The notes under the pieces: model-generated | The model's input: the letters and a program-made list of their open reading frames with translations, nothing else | Databases searched by the model: none | What the model was told of the DNA's origin: nothing | NCBI GenBank assembly: GCA_907163375.1 | Contig: CAJQUW010016879.1 | Location: 992,001-1,056,000 of the forward strand | From: Prostheceraeus crozeri | Taxonomy: Eukaryota; Platyhelminthes; Polycladida; Euryleptidae | Length of the DNA stretch: 64,000 nucleotides | Direction: 5' to 3' | Part shown: in pieces, positions 43,657 to 54,500 of the stretch | Numbering within the stretch: the first letter of the stretch is position 1 | Layout of the letters: each line of letters opens with the position of its first letter | Made by a program: the position numbers and the translations under genes

Positions 43657-44277
43657 TCATCGCCAAATCTCGGGAAGTACTCGTCCGATTTTGTTGAAAT
43701 TTACGTGATTTGTTTACCATACTTTCATCAACATCTGGTAGAAATTTCGAATCGGGCATGTTTTGTTGAATTATATTTTTAGGGTACTGAAGTATACTAC
43801 TTATTGCACTACTTATTGTGAGAAAAGTTGACTAACTCAAGAACTACTCGTACGAATGAGTCCAAATTGAATCTTTAGGCATTCAGGCTCATCATTATCA
43901 CGTACTTTTGATTAGAGCTTCGGCATATTTTTTTAAGTTATGTTTTGAGCTCATCATACTACTTACAAAAAAGACATTTTTTTTATTAAAAAGCTTCTTG
44001 TGCAGAAACTACTTGACCGATTTCTTTCAAATTTGAAATTCGAACATTTGAATGCATGTGAATAAAAAGTCTTGTTTGGCTCTCGGCATATTTTTTTGTC
44101 ATGGTCCGACAAATAGTGCAAAAAAGAAGCATGCAAAAAAAGTGGTTTTTTGCATTTTTCTCAAAACTATCCGTCGGATTTTGGAAATATTTCACATGGT
44201 TATTTACATGTCTAAACCCTATCAGCCATGTAAGTCTCAAGTCGGGCATATTTTTTCGATTATTTTGGCCATCTGTG
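43657..44277 (-). repeat. Right 621-bp inverted repeat of element B
   Basis: Complement of 40723-41342, ending tggccatctgtg at 44277. Confidence 0.93.
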
Positions 44278-44281
44278 AAAG

Positions 44282-46033
44282 CAGATCTTGGAATTGGCGA
44301 GTTGCCTTACACGACCAGCTGTGTTTGACCGCCCGCATAACTGGTCCGTAATATCTATGCAACTCTTCTGTTAGATGAGACGACTGAACTGGCAAAGGTT
44401 GCGTAAAGTGAACGGCTGATGAAGCTTCCTCCTGTTTGGAAAACCGAGACAGAAATCTGCGTCAGGGATACGTTTCCCTTCTTGAAATTCGATGTCATAA
44501 GAGTAAGTCGAAAGGTGACCAGACCAACGCTGCAGCATGTTGGATGTGGCCTTCGAAATGGACCCTGAGGGATTGAAGATGTGTGCCAATGACCGATGGT
44601 CGGTGACTTGTAAATTTCAAACCGAAAAGAAACTTGTACAGCCTCTTAGTGCACGAAACGATGGAAAGGACATCTTTCTGTGTCTGCGAATATCCAGACT
44701 CACTTGCGCTCAGCTTCCGACAGACGCAAATGATGGGTGAACCATCCTGCTCCAACATTCCGCCCACAGTGTGCTCTGACGCATCACATACAAGACGAGT
44801 ATCACTGGATTTGAAAGAGAAAGGCTTCAATTTCTTCGAAAATATAAGTGCCTTCACTTCGCGCAGAGCTAGATGATGCTGCTGTTCCCATCGAAAATCC
44901 ACGTCTTTCTTACAGAGGTCAAGGAGGCGCGATGCCAGGTGTGCAAAATTAGGAAGAAAACGACTATAAAATTGGAGACATCCTAAGACCGATTGCAATT
45001 CTGCCTTACTGGTCGGATCCGGGGCGGACATGATGGTTTCGAACTTAGAAGGATCAGGCGGATTACATTCTTAGAAATGAGGTAACCAAGATATCGGATC
45101 TGGGAATCACTGAATGAACATTTTGCCTTGTTCAAGTGACAGTGTAATGCAGCAGTCTTTCGAGTAATGCCTGGCGTGAAGCATCGTGCTCATCTTTGTT
45201 GCGACCAAGGACAAGAAGGTCGTCCTGATAAGAAACAACGTTATCCAAACCTTCAATTACTTGGTTCATTACCCGCTGAAAGAGACGTGCCAACCAAACA
45301 GCAGAGATTTCAAAGCGTTCAAACCGAATGGAGTATTGAGAGTTGTCAATTATTTTGTGGAGTCATCTAAAGGAACCTGTAAGAATGTGTTTTATAGGTC
45401 AAACTTGCTGTATAGGCATGCATATTTCAATTTTGAGAAGATGTCCTCAAGTTCCGGTGTAATGAACAATTAATGAAGCAGTATTGGATTTATTGTCACA
45501 CTGGTAGTCTCCACAGACCCGTGGCCTCCCGTCGCTCTTTAACCGCGTAACTATTGGCGCGGCCCATCTGGCACTGGAAACTTTAGTAGCCGTTCCGTCT
45601 TCGACCCACCCATTTAAGATGCGTTTAACCAATTCTCTGAGTCCATAAGCCAATAGTCTGGTTTTCCGAAAAATGGATTCAACTTCAGTATGTTCGACAT
45701 GGACGGTGTGAATGTGAATGCCACCAGTGCATCGTGAAAGTCTCTCAACCAGTTCACCTAACCAGTCGGTCGATGCATGGTGCATAATGGAATTAATAAC
45801 GGATTCCTCTCTATCCCCATGTAGTGAAAATGTCTGTTTCCTGCCTAGAAGATTAGGGCCGTCATGAATAAGACAGGGAATGTCTTGGTTCAAGAATCGT
45901 AGAACTATTTCACCGTCAACACGCATGCGATGACCACTAGCTGAATTTAAGTTGATGGATGGAGGCCTGACTTTGGCATCGAATTTCTCAATGTCGTCAA
46001 TAGAAATGAATGAATGAGGGCTGCCGGTATCTA
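44282..46033 (-). pseudogene. Ty3/Gypsy 4, protease-RT-RNase H part
   Basis: From high to low coordinates: an aspartic protease (DTGSPHSFIS near 46020), the start of RT (RWAAPIVTRLKSDGRPRVCG, about 45500), RT palm and connection (SKAELQSVLGCLQFYSRFLP, 44495-45031), and RNase H (LVCDASEHTVGGMLEQDGSP; STYSYDIEFQEGKRIPDADF at 44371-44589). The linker then runs to element B. The protease motif is immediately preceded by the TA-flanked element at 46034-49496, which inserted there. Broken fossil with several breaks. Confidence 0.82.
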
Positions 46034-46156
46034 CCCGATTAACCAAAATCTATGGCACTCCTATAGGAAACGTCCTACGGAATTATTGTAATTTTCCTAT
46101 AGCGGGTAGTGCTATTGCTATGGAACTCTATTCTATGGCACTGTTGGAAAGTTTTG

Positions 46157-46307
46157 TCCCATTGAATTTTGGGAAACTTTGATCCTATTGCCTCTTGGAC
46201 TAATTTGTCCCATAGACTTGTGGGAAATCCTGTCCTATCGAATTTCTGGAAATCCAATCCTATCGATCTTCTGGAAATCCTGTCCCACAGAATTTTGGCA
46301 AATTCAG
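46157..46307. repeat. Six tandem copies of a 25-bp motif
   Basis: Units begin tccca(t/c) or tcctat and follow the pattern tcccatNgaattttgggaaatcctg, with starts about every 25 bases from 46157 to 46283. Copies differ by several bases each, so the array is old. Each unit is partly self-complementary (ggga / tccc). It lies just inside the left end of the TA-flanked element. Confidence 0.85.
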
Positions 46308-46969
46308 TGTCTATGGCATCTCCTAATGCTACAGCGTGTCTAACCCTTTCCGCGACATACTGACGCTTTATGTGATCATGATTGTAAAGAATAATCAGTT
46401 TAGATGAGCAATTGTGATAATGTCAATATAAAGACAACAATATGCATGAGGTATTTGCACTTTTTGCTTTCAATCCCCTTGACATTTCGGTGAAAGTCCG
46501 GCCCAGATTTCAAAAAAATTGGTTTGAGAATCAATCACACTATGGAGCATTATTTTTTAACTAATTTCATGATCATTCACAAAACGCCATTAATTCAAAA
46601 AACAGCCAATGATTTTTAATATCTTCTCTTTTTAGTCTTTTGAACACTTGCTTCGATGAAAAGTTTCTCAGAAATCATTCTCCATATTTCTTTCTCTTCC
46701 ATTGGGAATATAGTAGGAGTTGATCTGCAGCAAACAGGAAATAAATGATAAATATGCGATAAATGATAGGCTAATGATAGAACATAGACGTTCTGCATAT
46801 AGGAAGATAGACTTCGTTTAAATGAAAAATGATGCAAAATATTACAATTGAAGAATATTTGATAATTGTTATGTTTCTTGTACTGGAGATTTATATTATT
46901 TATATAGGATTATGGCATGATAAAGCAATTGCTCCCCGCTGTCATCTTGCAGATGGAAAATATCGCCAG

Positions 46970-47327
46970 AAGTTTCATTTTACTTGTTTATTGTCACAAC
47001 CGCGTTTCGTCTGCTCTCAGTAGGTGTGACACGCAGAATGAATCAAACTGATTGAAACATGATTCCTGCTAGAATATCGATCAAACAATGATCCTTTCTT
47101 TTTATTCAAATTGTTGATGCACTACTTCTCATATTAGTATTTTTCTGTATATGTACTTTTTAGCTACTACTTATTCATTTCGTGATTGCTTGTCCAATGA
47201 CTGTCCATTGCTTGATCGATATTCGAGCAGGAATCATGTTTCAATCAGTTTGATTCATTCTGCGTGTCACACTTACTGAGAGCAGACGAAACGCGCTTTT
47301 GACAATAAGCAAGTAAAATGAAACTTT
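46970..47327. mobile_element. Foldback/MITE with about 120-bp arms
   Basis: 46970-47091 (aagtttcattttacttg... ctcagtaggtgtgacacgca... gattgaaacatgattcctgc) is repeated in inverted form at about 47206-47327, with about 115 bp between. The arms are around 90-95% identical by eye. It is nested in the 46034-49496 element; no target duplication was confirmed. Confidence 0.85.
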
Positions 47328-47329
47328 AT

Positions 47330-49390
47330 GAAACATTATATTGGTTTCCATGCATGCATGTATGCGCGTATCCAAGGTGTAAGTATGTAAAGTTATTGTC
47401 TTTTCTAACTTTTTGTAAGCATCTTGCGATGCTGGTAGAATTTTAGAATTAAAAGCACTGCCATTATTGATTAGATTTATGCTCCTAAGCTTTCACCTAC
47501 TAAAACCGCATCAGATGAAACGAAAGAGGTTAAGCTTATTAGAGCGATTATCATGTTTACATTAAAATTCAAATATGAATTTTAATTTTAATACATAATA
47601 AAAATAATTTCAAAAATTATGGACAATGGATTCAAGCTTCATAGATAATTAATATACTGTAGTGGCGGTGATATTAGATTTCTGTCATTACATTTGGTCC
47701 ATACATGCTTGTTTAGAGAGGAACTCATCATCCTTATGAATAGATTCTCTTCTTTTTTTCTTTGAAAAGTCGGTCGAAAAATTCGGCATTGAAAACTGAA
47801 AACCTCAGTTTCATGGGAGTTGTAGCATGGGAATAACATAGAATGGGGAATCATGGCTATTACATATTTAATCTCAATAATACATTAGTGGATCACGCAT
47901 ATTTAATTACATACATGCATAAAGACATATAGGAAGCATCACTTATTTACTATATTCGAAAGATGAATACTTTCTCGTAGTTATTTCCTTCCTTGTGAGA
48001 GAATTTCAAATAAAATATTTATCTTTTTTATCATTTAAAAATTCTTAGATGCAAAGCGTCATTTTCTTATCACAAACGCTGCTTGATCTATTTCCTATCA
48101 GAACAACTAAATGTCGGAATTTACATTCCTTTATTTAAGGCGGCCGTCCAAAATTTCAACAACCAATAGTTAATTTATTTAACTGATTTATTTGTCAAGT
48201 AGCGATAAATGGTATCAACTTCCGCGATATAACGGGCCTGCAGAAGAGAGAAGAAAAGTTCCGCAATCATTTGCCACAATCAGCAGTTTTTATATTTCTC
48301 TTTGAGCTTTGCAAGAATTATTAGCAAAAGCAAGAATGCAAATTATGCAGTGGATGAAAATTAATAGACAATCGCTGGAGATAATCGCTTGAAATATGAT
48401 GAACATTTGTCGAGTGACGTCCACATCTGTGCGCCCAGCGGGATTTTGAACAGGAAATGCATAATGGAACAATGACTAAAACCCGAAATCCATTTGGTCA
48501 GACTGCATGTTGAGATGATTAGCTTATATTTGATGAATCTGGCAGGCAAGTCTGCAAAGTTTCGAGGAAATAATCCATAATGTAAACATGAGTTTCACTG
48601 TTCTATTTCAAGACGATCACTTGAGAAACCTGTGAGTTTGTACTAAGATTGCTTGCACATAGGGGTCAGACAACGTATTGGTTACATGCTGCCCATGTAC
48701 CTAGCGCAATGAATGAATCAAACAAGGTAGGCGTTACAGACAAGCGGGAAAGTTGTGCAGCGGCTACAAAGCTGAGTGACTAAAGGAAACGTATTGGAAT
48801 GGAATCCTTGCCACTAGACTATCTAAAGTTATTACCACATGTATTTGGGAAACATCGTCAATCTATAGAATAAAGGAAATTTTACAGTGCATCTTAGTCC
48901 ATTCAATTTTTGGTTTAGACTTTAATATTCTAACTTATAATTTGAAGTATGAGTTTAAGGCAACCGAATTGAATATTAATAACGACTTCCAGAGAATTAT
49001 TTTCTTTTACGATTATGCTTGTGTATGTGTGTATTAATTTTTCGTGTTAGAGCGCCGTGGTACACTTATTAAGGTTACTTAATTCTCAAGAAGAACAGCA
49101 TTACAACACATTATTACGCAGAATATTGCGCACCGTGCATCACGAATGTAATAAACAAGTGTAGCACTATTGTAGTACAACCCTGATAAAGCGTAAAAAC
49201 ACTTAGTTATAATCACTAGCATTGAATAATCAGCTCGAGAAAATGAAAAATCAAACACAGATTTTCTTCAACCAATTAAGAAAAAATATTGAATTATTAT
49301 TCTGTGTAAAGTTTCGCTTTCTGCTTCTGCTGGTACAATCATAAAAATAAAGGGAACTTTAAAATCACATTGAACGAATTGTACTAGAGT
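47330..49390. other. Interior of the TA-flanked element, nothing recognised
   Basis: AT-rich with only short, scattered open readings, none showing a known motif on either strand. Confidence 0.45.
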
Positions 49391-49498
49391 CTGCAATAGG
49401 ATCCAATTGACTTCGATTGAATGGTGAGGTGTGCTATGGCACTCCCATTGCGTGTCATAGAATACCATGGAGTGCCATTGAATTTGGTTAATCGGGTA

Positions 49499-49950
49499 GG
49501 ATGAACTCGACTTTATGAAAATCCTTATGATCGGACAACTACATGTAATATCTTAGTAGGACGCGAAAGGAGAACAAGCGATGGTGCGGTTATCACATGA
49601 TTGTATATTTCAAATAGACGGAATTACATAAATATCTTTCAACAACCAATGGCATGCACGATACAGATACTTCATTTTACAGAATAACATGTGAACAATC
49701 AAACTACTATTATTCAATTAATCAATACAATAGGAATATGCAAACTTATTTTAGACATTACACTACACAAACTCGCAAGTGTAATCAGAACGGTTCAGTA
49801 AGCATATATTGAGACAGGGTTCCTCGTTGTTCGAAGCAACGACGCTATTCCCTTCAGCGCTAACTGATTTGACATACGATGTGTCATGGGTCATGAAGTG
49901 ACTGCTGCCGGTACTGGTACCATGACTATGCTGAGATGTCACTTGTGAAC
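49499..49950 (-). other. Probable upstream part of Gypsy 4
   Basis: The first tens of bases continue the Gypsy 4 protease reading beyond the TA-flanked insertion. Further right the coding signal fades in AT-rich sequence. Its limit is uncertain. Confidence 0.4.
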
Positions 49951-50240
49951 GACATACGCGAGCTACTTGTGTGGGACGTGAACAAATAAATCTGAAAAAT
50001 CTGAAAAAAATAATGTTCCATCACAAGAGCATAGTGCTTATGCAGGAAGGGACCACAGTAATCAATGTGGATACGCTGCATCGGCTGATCGGTTACCGGT
50101 CAGGAGTTCCAATTAGTATGGTTTCAAGGCTTCTTCTGACATGCTTCACATTGCATGGAATAGCTAGCAATGTCATTGTTGATGGTTGGCCACCAACACA
50201 GCATTCTGAATAATGACTATTAGATACGGCATTTGTGTGT
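49950..50240 (-). pseudogene. Ty3/Gypsy integrase scrap
   Basis: On the minus strand the text CWWPTINNDIAS, then C..C of the HHCC finger and RIHIDYCGPFLHKHYALVM (start of the catalytic core) identify a Gypsy-type integrase. It is too short and decayed to place in a lineage. Fossil. Confidence 0.65.
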
Positions 50241-50426
50241 ATATAGAAAAGTCAGGGTCGCGTGATATCTCGAAAACGTGTATATATTCATAAAATTTTC
50301 ATCGAGCAGCTGCAATAAAATTAAGTGTTAAAACAAAGGTCAGTAAAGTCACAAGATGCACGGCGTTCTCAACACTCCCCACATAGAAGAAACAATCAGC
50401 CAAGATGAACAGAACCATTCAATCGA

Positions 50427-51265
50427 TCAGTCAACTGCATGCCAGCCATACGTCAAAGGAGGTACAATCACCCTATTAGACCTACGATTCTGATTCTCAC
50501 TGACAACAGTCCTACTACTATCGGCACACACTTCTGATTCAATTGGCATCTCAACAGACTCTTCTGATTCAATCAGTATATCAACGGACTCATCAAGCAA
50601 TTTCTTGTCACATTGTCTTTCTACTACGCATTGTTCTAGAAAATACAACTTCTGTATCGAACGTCTGATAGTTTTCCATTGCAAATAATCGAAGCCGTTC
50701 ACACCTTATCATCAGTGCCCCTGTGCAACTTTTTCACTCGAGCTAATGGCCATAGATGCTTTCTTTTCCCTTCAATTTCGAGTATGATGATATCGCCCTC
50801 CTGAATTGTCCTATTTGTCTTCGAAGCCTTGAAGGTTGAGTTCAATAATGGTAAATATTCTGATTGCTATCGTTCCCAAAATTCAGTTAGAAGCCGACTA
50901 CGTTCACTCAATCCCGTCCCTAGACTCAATTCTTCGGAATCATTCACAGAAATATCATTCTCAGTAGACCTCCGACAGAGCAAAAAATGTGTAAGGACAC
51001 AAAGTTTGAGGTGCAACTGAATCCTCGACGTATGTTAAAGGACGGTCACTGATAACACCTTCAATTTTGCAAAGTACCGTGTGCAACTCCTCAAATCCTA
51101 TACTCTTCCTGCACAGAGATTTCCTCAGTGCCACCTTGACCGTTCTTACCAACCTTTCCCAAAATCCTCCATGCCATGGCGCACGAGGAGTGATAAACTT
51201 CCAATCGATTCCTTCCGTGGCTGCCACTATTCTTGATGCCCTTTCGGAGGTTTTCGCATTATCGC
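50427..51265 (-). pseudogene. BEL/Pao integrase and C-terminal DUF5641 region, fossil
   Basis: 50961-51227 reads GIDWKFITPRAPWHGGFWER then LVRTVKVALRKSL and SDRPLTYVEDSVAP, the hallmark end of BEL/Pao integrases. 50700-50830 has EGDIIILEIEGKRKHLWPLA with RVKKLHRGTD, the DUF5641 module. 50427-50702 is the C-terminal tail (RRSIQKLYFLEQ). All are on the minus strand. The upstream side is cut by hAT 2 at 51266. Only the 3' part of the element is visible. Confidence 0.88.
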
Positions 51266-51534
51266 CAGTGTTGGCAACCCAATAAAACCCATGGGTTTTT
51301 TTGGGGTTTTAATCCGTAAAAATTTGTTTTTTTTGGGTTTTTTGAATTTTTTAAAAATTTTTACTTAATGACATTTGGATTTTCCCAATTTTAGTTGACT
51401 TTGATAGAACTATATATCTTATTTAAATTAAGTTTATTTGTAATGCAATATAACTAAAGTAGACCTATCAAAATTAACGAAATGACAATTGCAAGCAATT
51501 ACAATAACAATTGCCAACTTTTACAACTTTACAA

Positions 51535-54500
51535 TTACAAGCATTCGTCAAAATCTCTGAGTTCATCGTCCATGTGGTCCACCTGGCCACGAAGAAGCTT
51601 AACAATTTTTACCATCTTCGCCACTTTCGCTATTCCGAGACGGCTTCTTGCTTTGGTCTGCATTCGTTCGTAGAGACTGAAGTCTCTCTCCACGGAAGCC
51701 GATGAGGCTGGGCAGAGATGAACCGTCTCGATTAGTTCAAGGATAGCACGTACCGGATCGGTAATTTGGCTGGAAGTTTGAAGGACCAAACGCCAGAATT
51801 TTGCTGGGAGCATCTTGGCTCGCACGCTGCCGAATGCATGGCGTGGGAAAGCGTCCTCGTCTTGCACTTCAAAATGTGCAAACGCTGCCAAGAGGCCACG
51901 ATCCTCCAACCAAGCACAGATATCAGTCTTCATCTCCTCATTGACTAGCTTGACATGCTCGTCATCGCCGGTTAGAAGCGCCAGGACATGCGCTGGAGTG
52001 CACGCCTTGTCGAAGCGTTTCTTAAGCGTCGCCTTCGTTTGTAAGGGCATCTCGATGTCCTCACACAACTCAAGCCAGCATCCGCAAGCTTCTGCTAGGG
52101 AACAAGTGTCGCCTTGAATTAAGTTCAATGCAGCGGACAACTTGTCGAGCTGAGTGAGTAGGCTCTTTGCTTCATAAAGTACCGCCCTGTTGTCTACGAT
52201 TTTGCGGATGCTATCCGGTAGAGTGACCTTCTCTCGAATGCTGGAGTACCTGTCCAATAAATGTAGGTAAAATTAATATATAGCAGATTGTAAAATAAGG
52301 TATATTTAACACTAGAAGACCTGAAATTTCAATCTTACTAGAAAGCCTGAAGTGCGTCAATTGACGCATTTCTAAAATCATAATCATAATATCGGTCAAA
52401 ACTACGAGTATTATATAAGTAGGCTATATGAGATACTTTTGCAATAAATAATGAAGTAATTAATGATTTCTATATGGTAGGGATCTATTCCAAATTAGTT
52501 CAGAAATGTGTAAACACTACTGAGTTAGAAAAACCATAAAATTCCCAATTCGCAAGTAACACTTAGCATTAGGCCTATTTCCCAATTTGAAAAAATAAAA
52601 GTCATTATCAATAATTTGAATTGCAAATGGATTCATATTTCACAAACAGAACTAATAGAGAATCATATGAACATCCGGATTACTTACTTGCATTCATTGC
52701 ACATTCGAATTGTACAACGTCCGCAAACTGGGCGGTTACAAAGCTGACACCGATCGTACGATTGCGGTTACATTCACCAGATGAGCATGTCAATCTTTGC
52801 CGTACATTTCTTTGATTGTTGTCAAAGGCCACTGCTCGTTTTCGAGTTTTTTCCTCGACTTCCTTGCTTTTGAGAAGTTGCTCTACCACTTCTTGAATAT
52901 ATGAGCGTCGACTTATGTCGGTCTTAGTCACCTCTTTGTACAATACCCAAGAATTGACTAAAGCGATATCCATAATATTTGAGAACACATAAACTGGCCA
53001 TCTTCAACACGCTGGCTTCACCGAATACAGGCGCAACATTTGATCTAAGACATCGACTCCCGATTTTGTTGCGTTGTATAGTAAAACTGTCTCAGGCTTA
53101 CACTTCTGATTGTCAGCAGTAGCGATAGTCACTGTATGATGAAGAGTGCTTAGTATTGTAACTTTTTTGTTCTTTTTGCATTGATAAACAGTCAATGTTG
53201 CTGATGAATCGGCATTCTTGAGTACATCGGTATGATGCAAAGATGATTTTTCATGGACCAATGGAGGCAGCTCTCGTCGATTTGATCGGACAGTACCGAT
53301 AATCGAAGTATGTTTGCTTGCAAGTTGTTTAGCCAATGAAAGGCTAGTGAAAAAGTTATCAGTTGTAATGGTGTGTCCATTTCCTTCTACCGGTTTTAGT
53401 AACTTCATCACAACATCAGTAAAAATACTGTCAACACGTGTTGAGTCTCTTCCTAAGTATGGGAAACCGTTATATAGATATTTGGTCTGAAGATCCACCA
53501 TAAACCAAACTTTGATGCCAAATTTATCTGGCTTATTGGCCATGTATTGAAGAAATCCATACCTGGCTTTGCATGGGAAAAGCTGTTCATCAATAGTTAG
53601 ATACTCAGATGGATAGAAAGAAATCTGGCATCTACCTATGAAATCATACCAAAGATCAGAAATCAAGCAAAATTTGTTGTTCTCTGTCCTTGATTTTCTC
53701 GTAGTCTTATCATCGAAGCGAAGAAAGCGTTTGATCTCCATGAACCGATCTCTGCTCATATGGTCGGTAAACAATACATTTCCCCACTGTTTGGACCAAA
53801 ATTCTCGAAGAGGAAGATTCTTGCATCCCAAAATGCCGCGAGCAATCCAAAGTCCAAAAAAAGTGTCTAATTCAGATGGGTCAATTTTCCAATCGGATTT
53901 GAATCTCTGACCTTCTGATGTTGTGTATTTACAAATTTTTCGTAGCATCGGCTCATTGATCAATAAGCGGAAAGCCGACAAGGGATCACTAATACGTGAA
54001 GTTGCATATGACGTTGGACCTGGTTGACGTCGTAAAATATTTTGGGCATCACGTCGACCTGTGCTTGAAGGAGAATTAGCAAGTTTGTTCCAGACAGTGC
54101 CGTCTTTTCCAACGAGACTGGCTGCGGACGTAGGCCTGTCAGTATCACCTTCACTATCGATTTCTGTTCCGGGTATTCGCTGAGATAACGGCGGAATATC
54201 ATCAATGGAGTCATCGTCACTACTGCAGGATTCATCGACGTCATGTTGGTCAACAATGTTTCCAGCTGGGATTGCTTCATTCTCATCGTCTCCGTTGTCA
54301 CTATCGTCTGTATTGAGATCTTGCAGCAATTGTAAAGCTCTCAAAACGGAATGTTTTGCTCGTCTAGCCATTTGTTTTCCTTGTATGTCAAATGACGCTA
54401 AAGTGCTTGAAATGAACATTTTATTATTGATCGATCATTTTCAAAATCCTGACACAGATAGAGGACAATTATATATTGCCGCAAGCAATTCATTCATAAA

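Larger units (their letters stand above)
40723..44277 (-). mobile_element. Long-TIR, CAC-ended DNA transposon B (relative of element A)
   Basis: Inverted repeats of about 620 bp (40723-41342 and 43657-44277) start CACAGGTGGCCAAAATAATC on the left; the right terminus gives CACAGATGGCC. Flanking tetramers are taag (40719-40722) and aaag (44278-44281), close to a 4-bp duplication. The arms are nearly identical, so the insertion is not old. It splits Gypsy 4 between RNase H and integrase. The minus-strand gene at 41709-42900 is homologous in motif order to that of element A. Confidence 0.85.
46034..49496. mobile_element. 3.46-kb non-coding element, CCCGATTAACCAAA termini, TA duplication
   Basis: The left terminus is CCCGATTAACCAAA and the right terminus is its exact complement TTTGGTTAATCGGG. 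TA lies on both sides (46032-46033 and 49497-49498). Just inside both ends are ctatggcactcc / ccatggagtgccat sequences. It interrupts the protease of Gypsy 4, so the boundaries are supported by the host reading. I find no transposase inside. It contains a 25-bp tandem array (46157-46307) and a nested foldback (46970-47327). The TA duplication suggests mobilisation by a Tc1/mariner-type enzyme, but 3.46 kb is large for such a MITE. Confidence 0.82.

Noticed and set aside
46157-46307. 25-bp periodic array considered as a CRISPR
   Set aside because: Units are contiguous and diverged, with no spacers, and the setting is an animal genome.
46829-47023. 64-codon plus-strand reading with a hydrophobic stretch
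   Set aside because: It runs into the foldback arm, has no homology that I recognise and lies in AT-rich sequence where chance hydrophobic readings are common.
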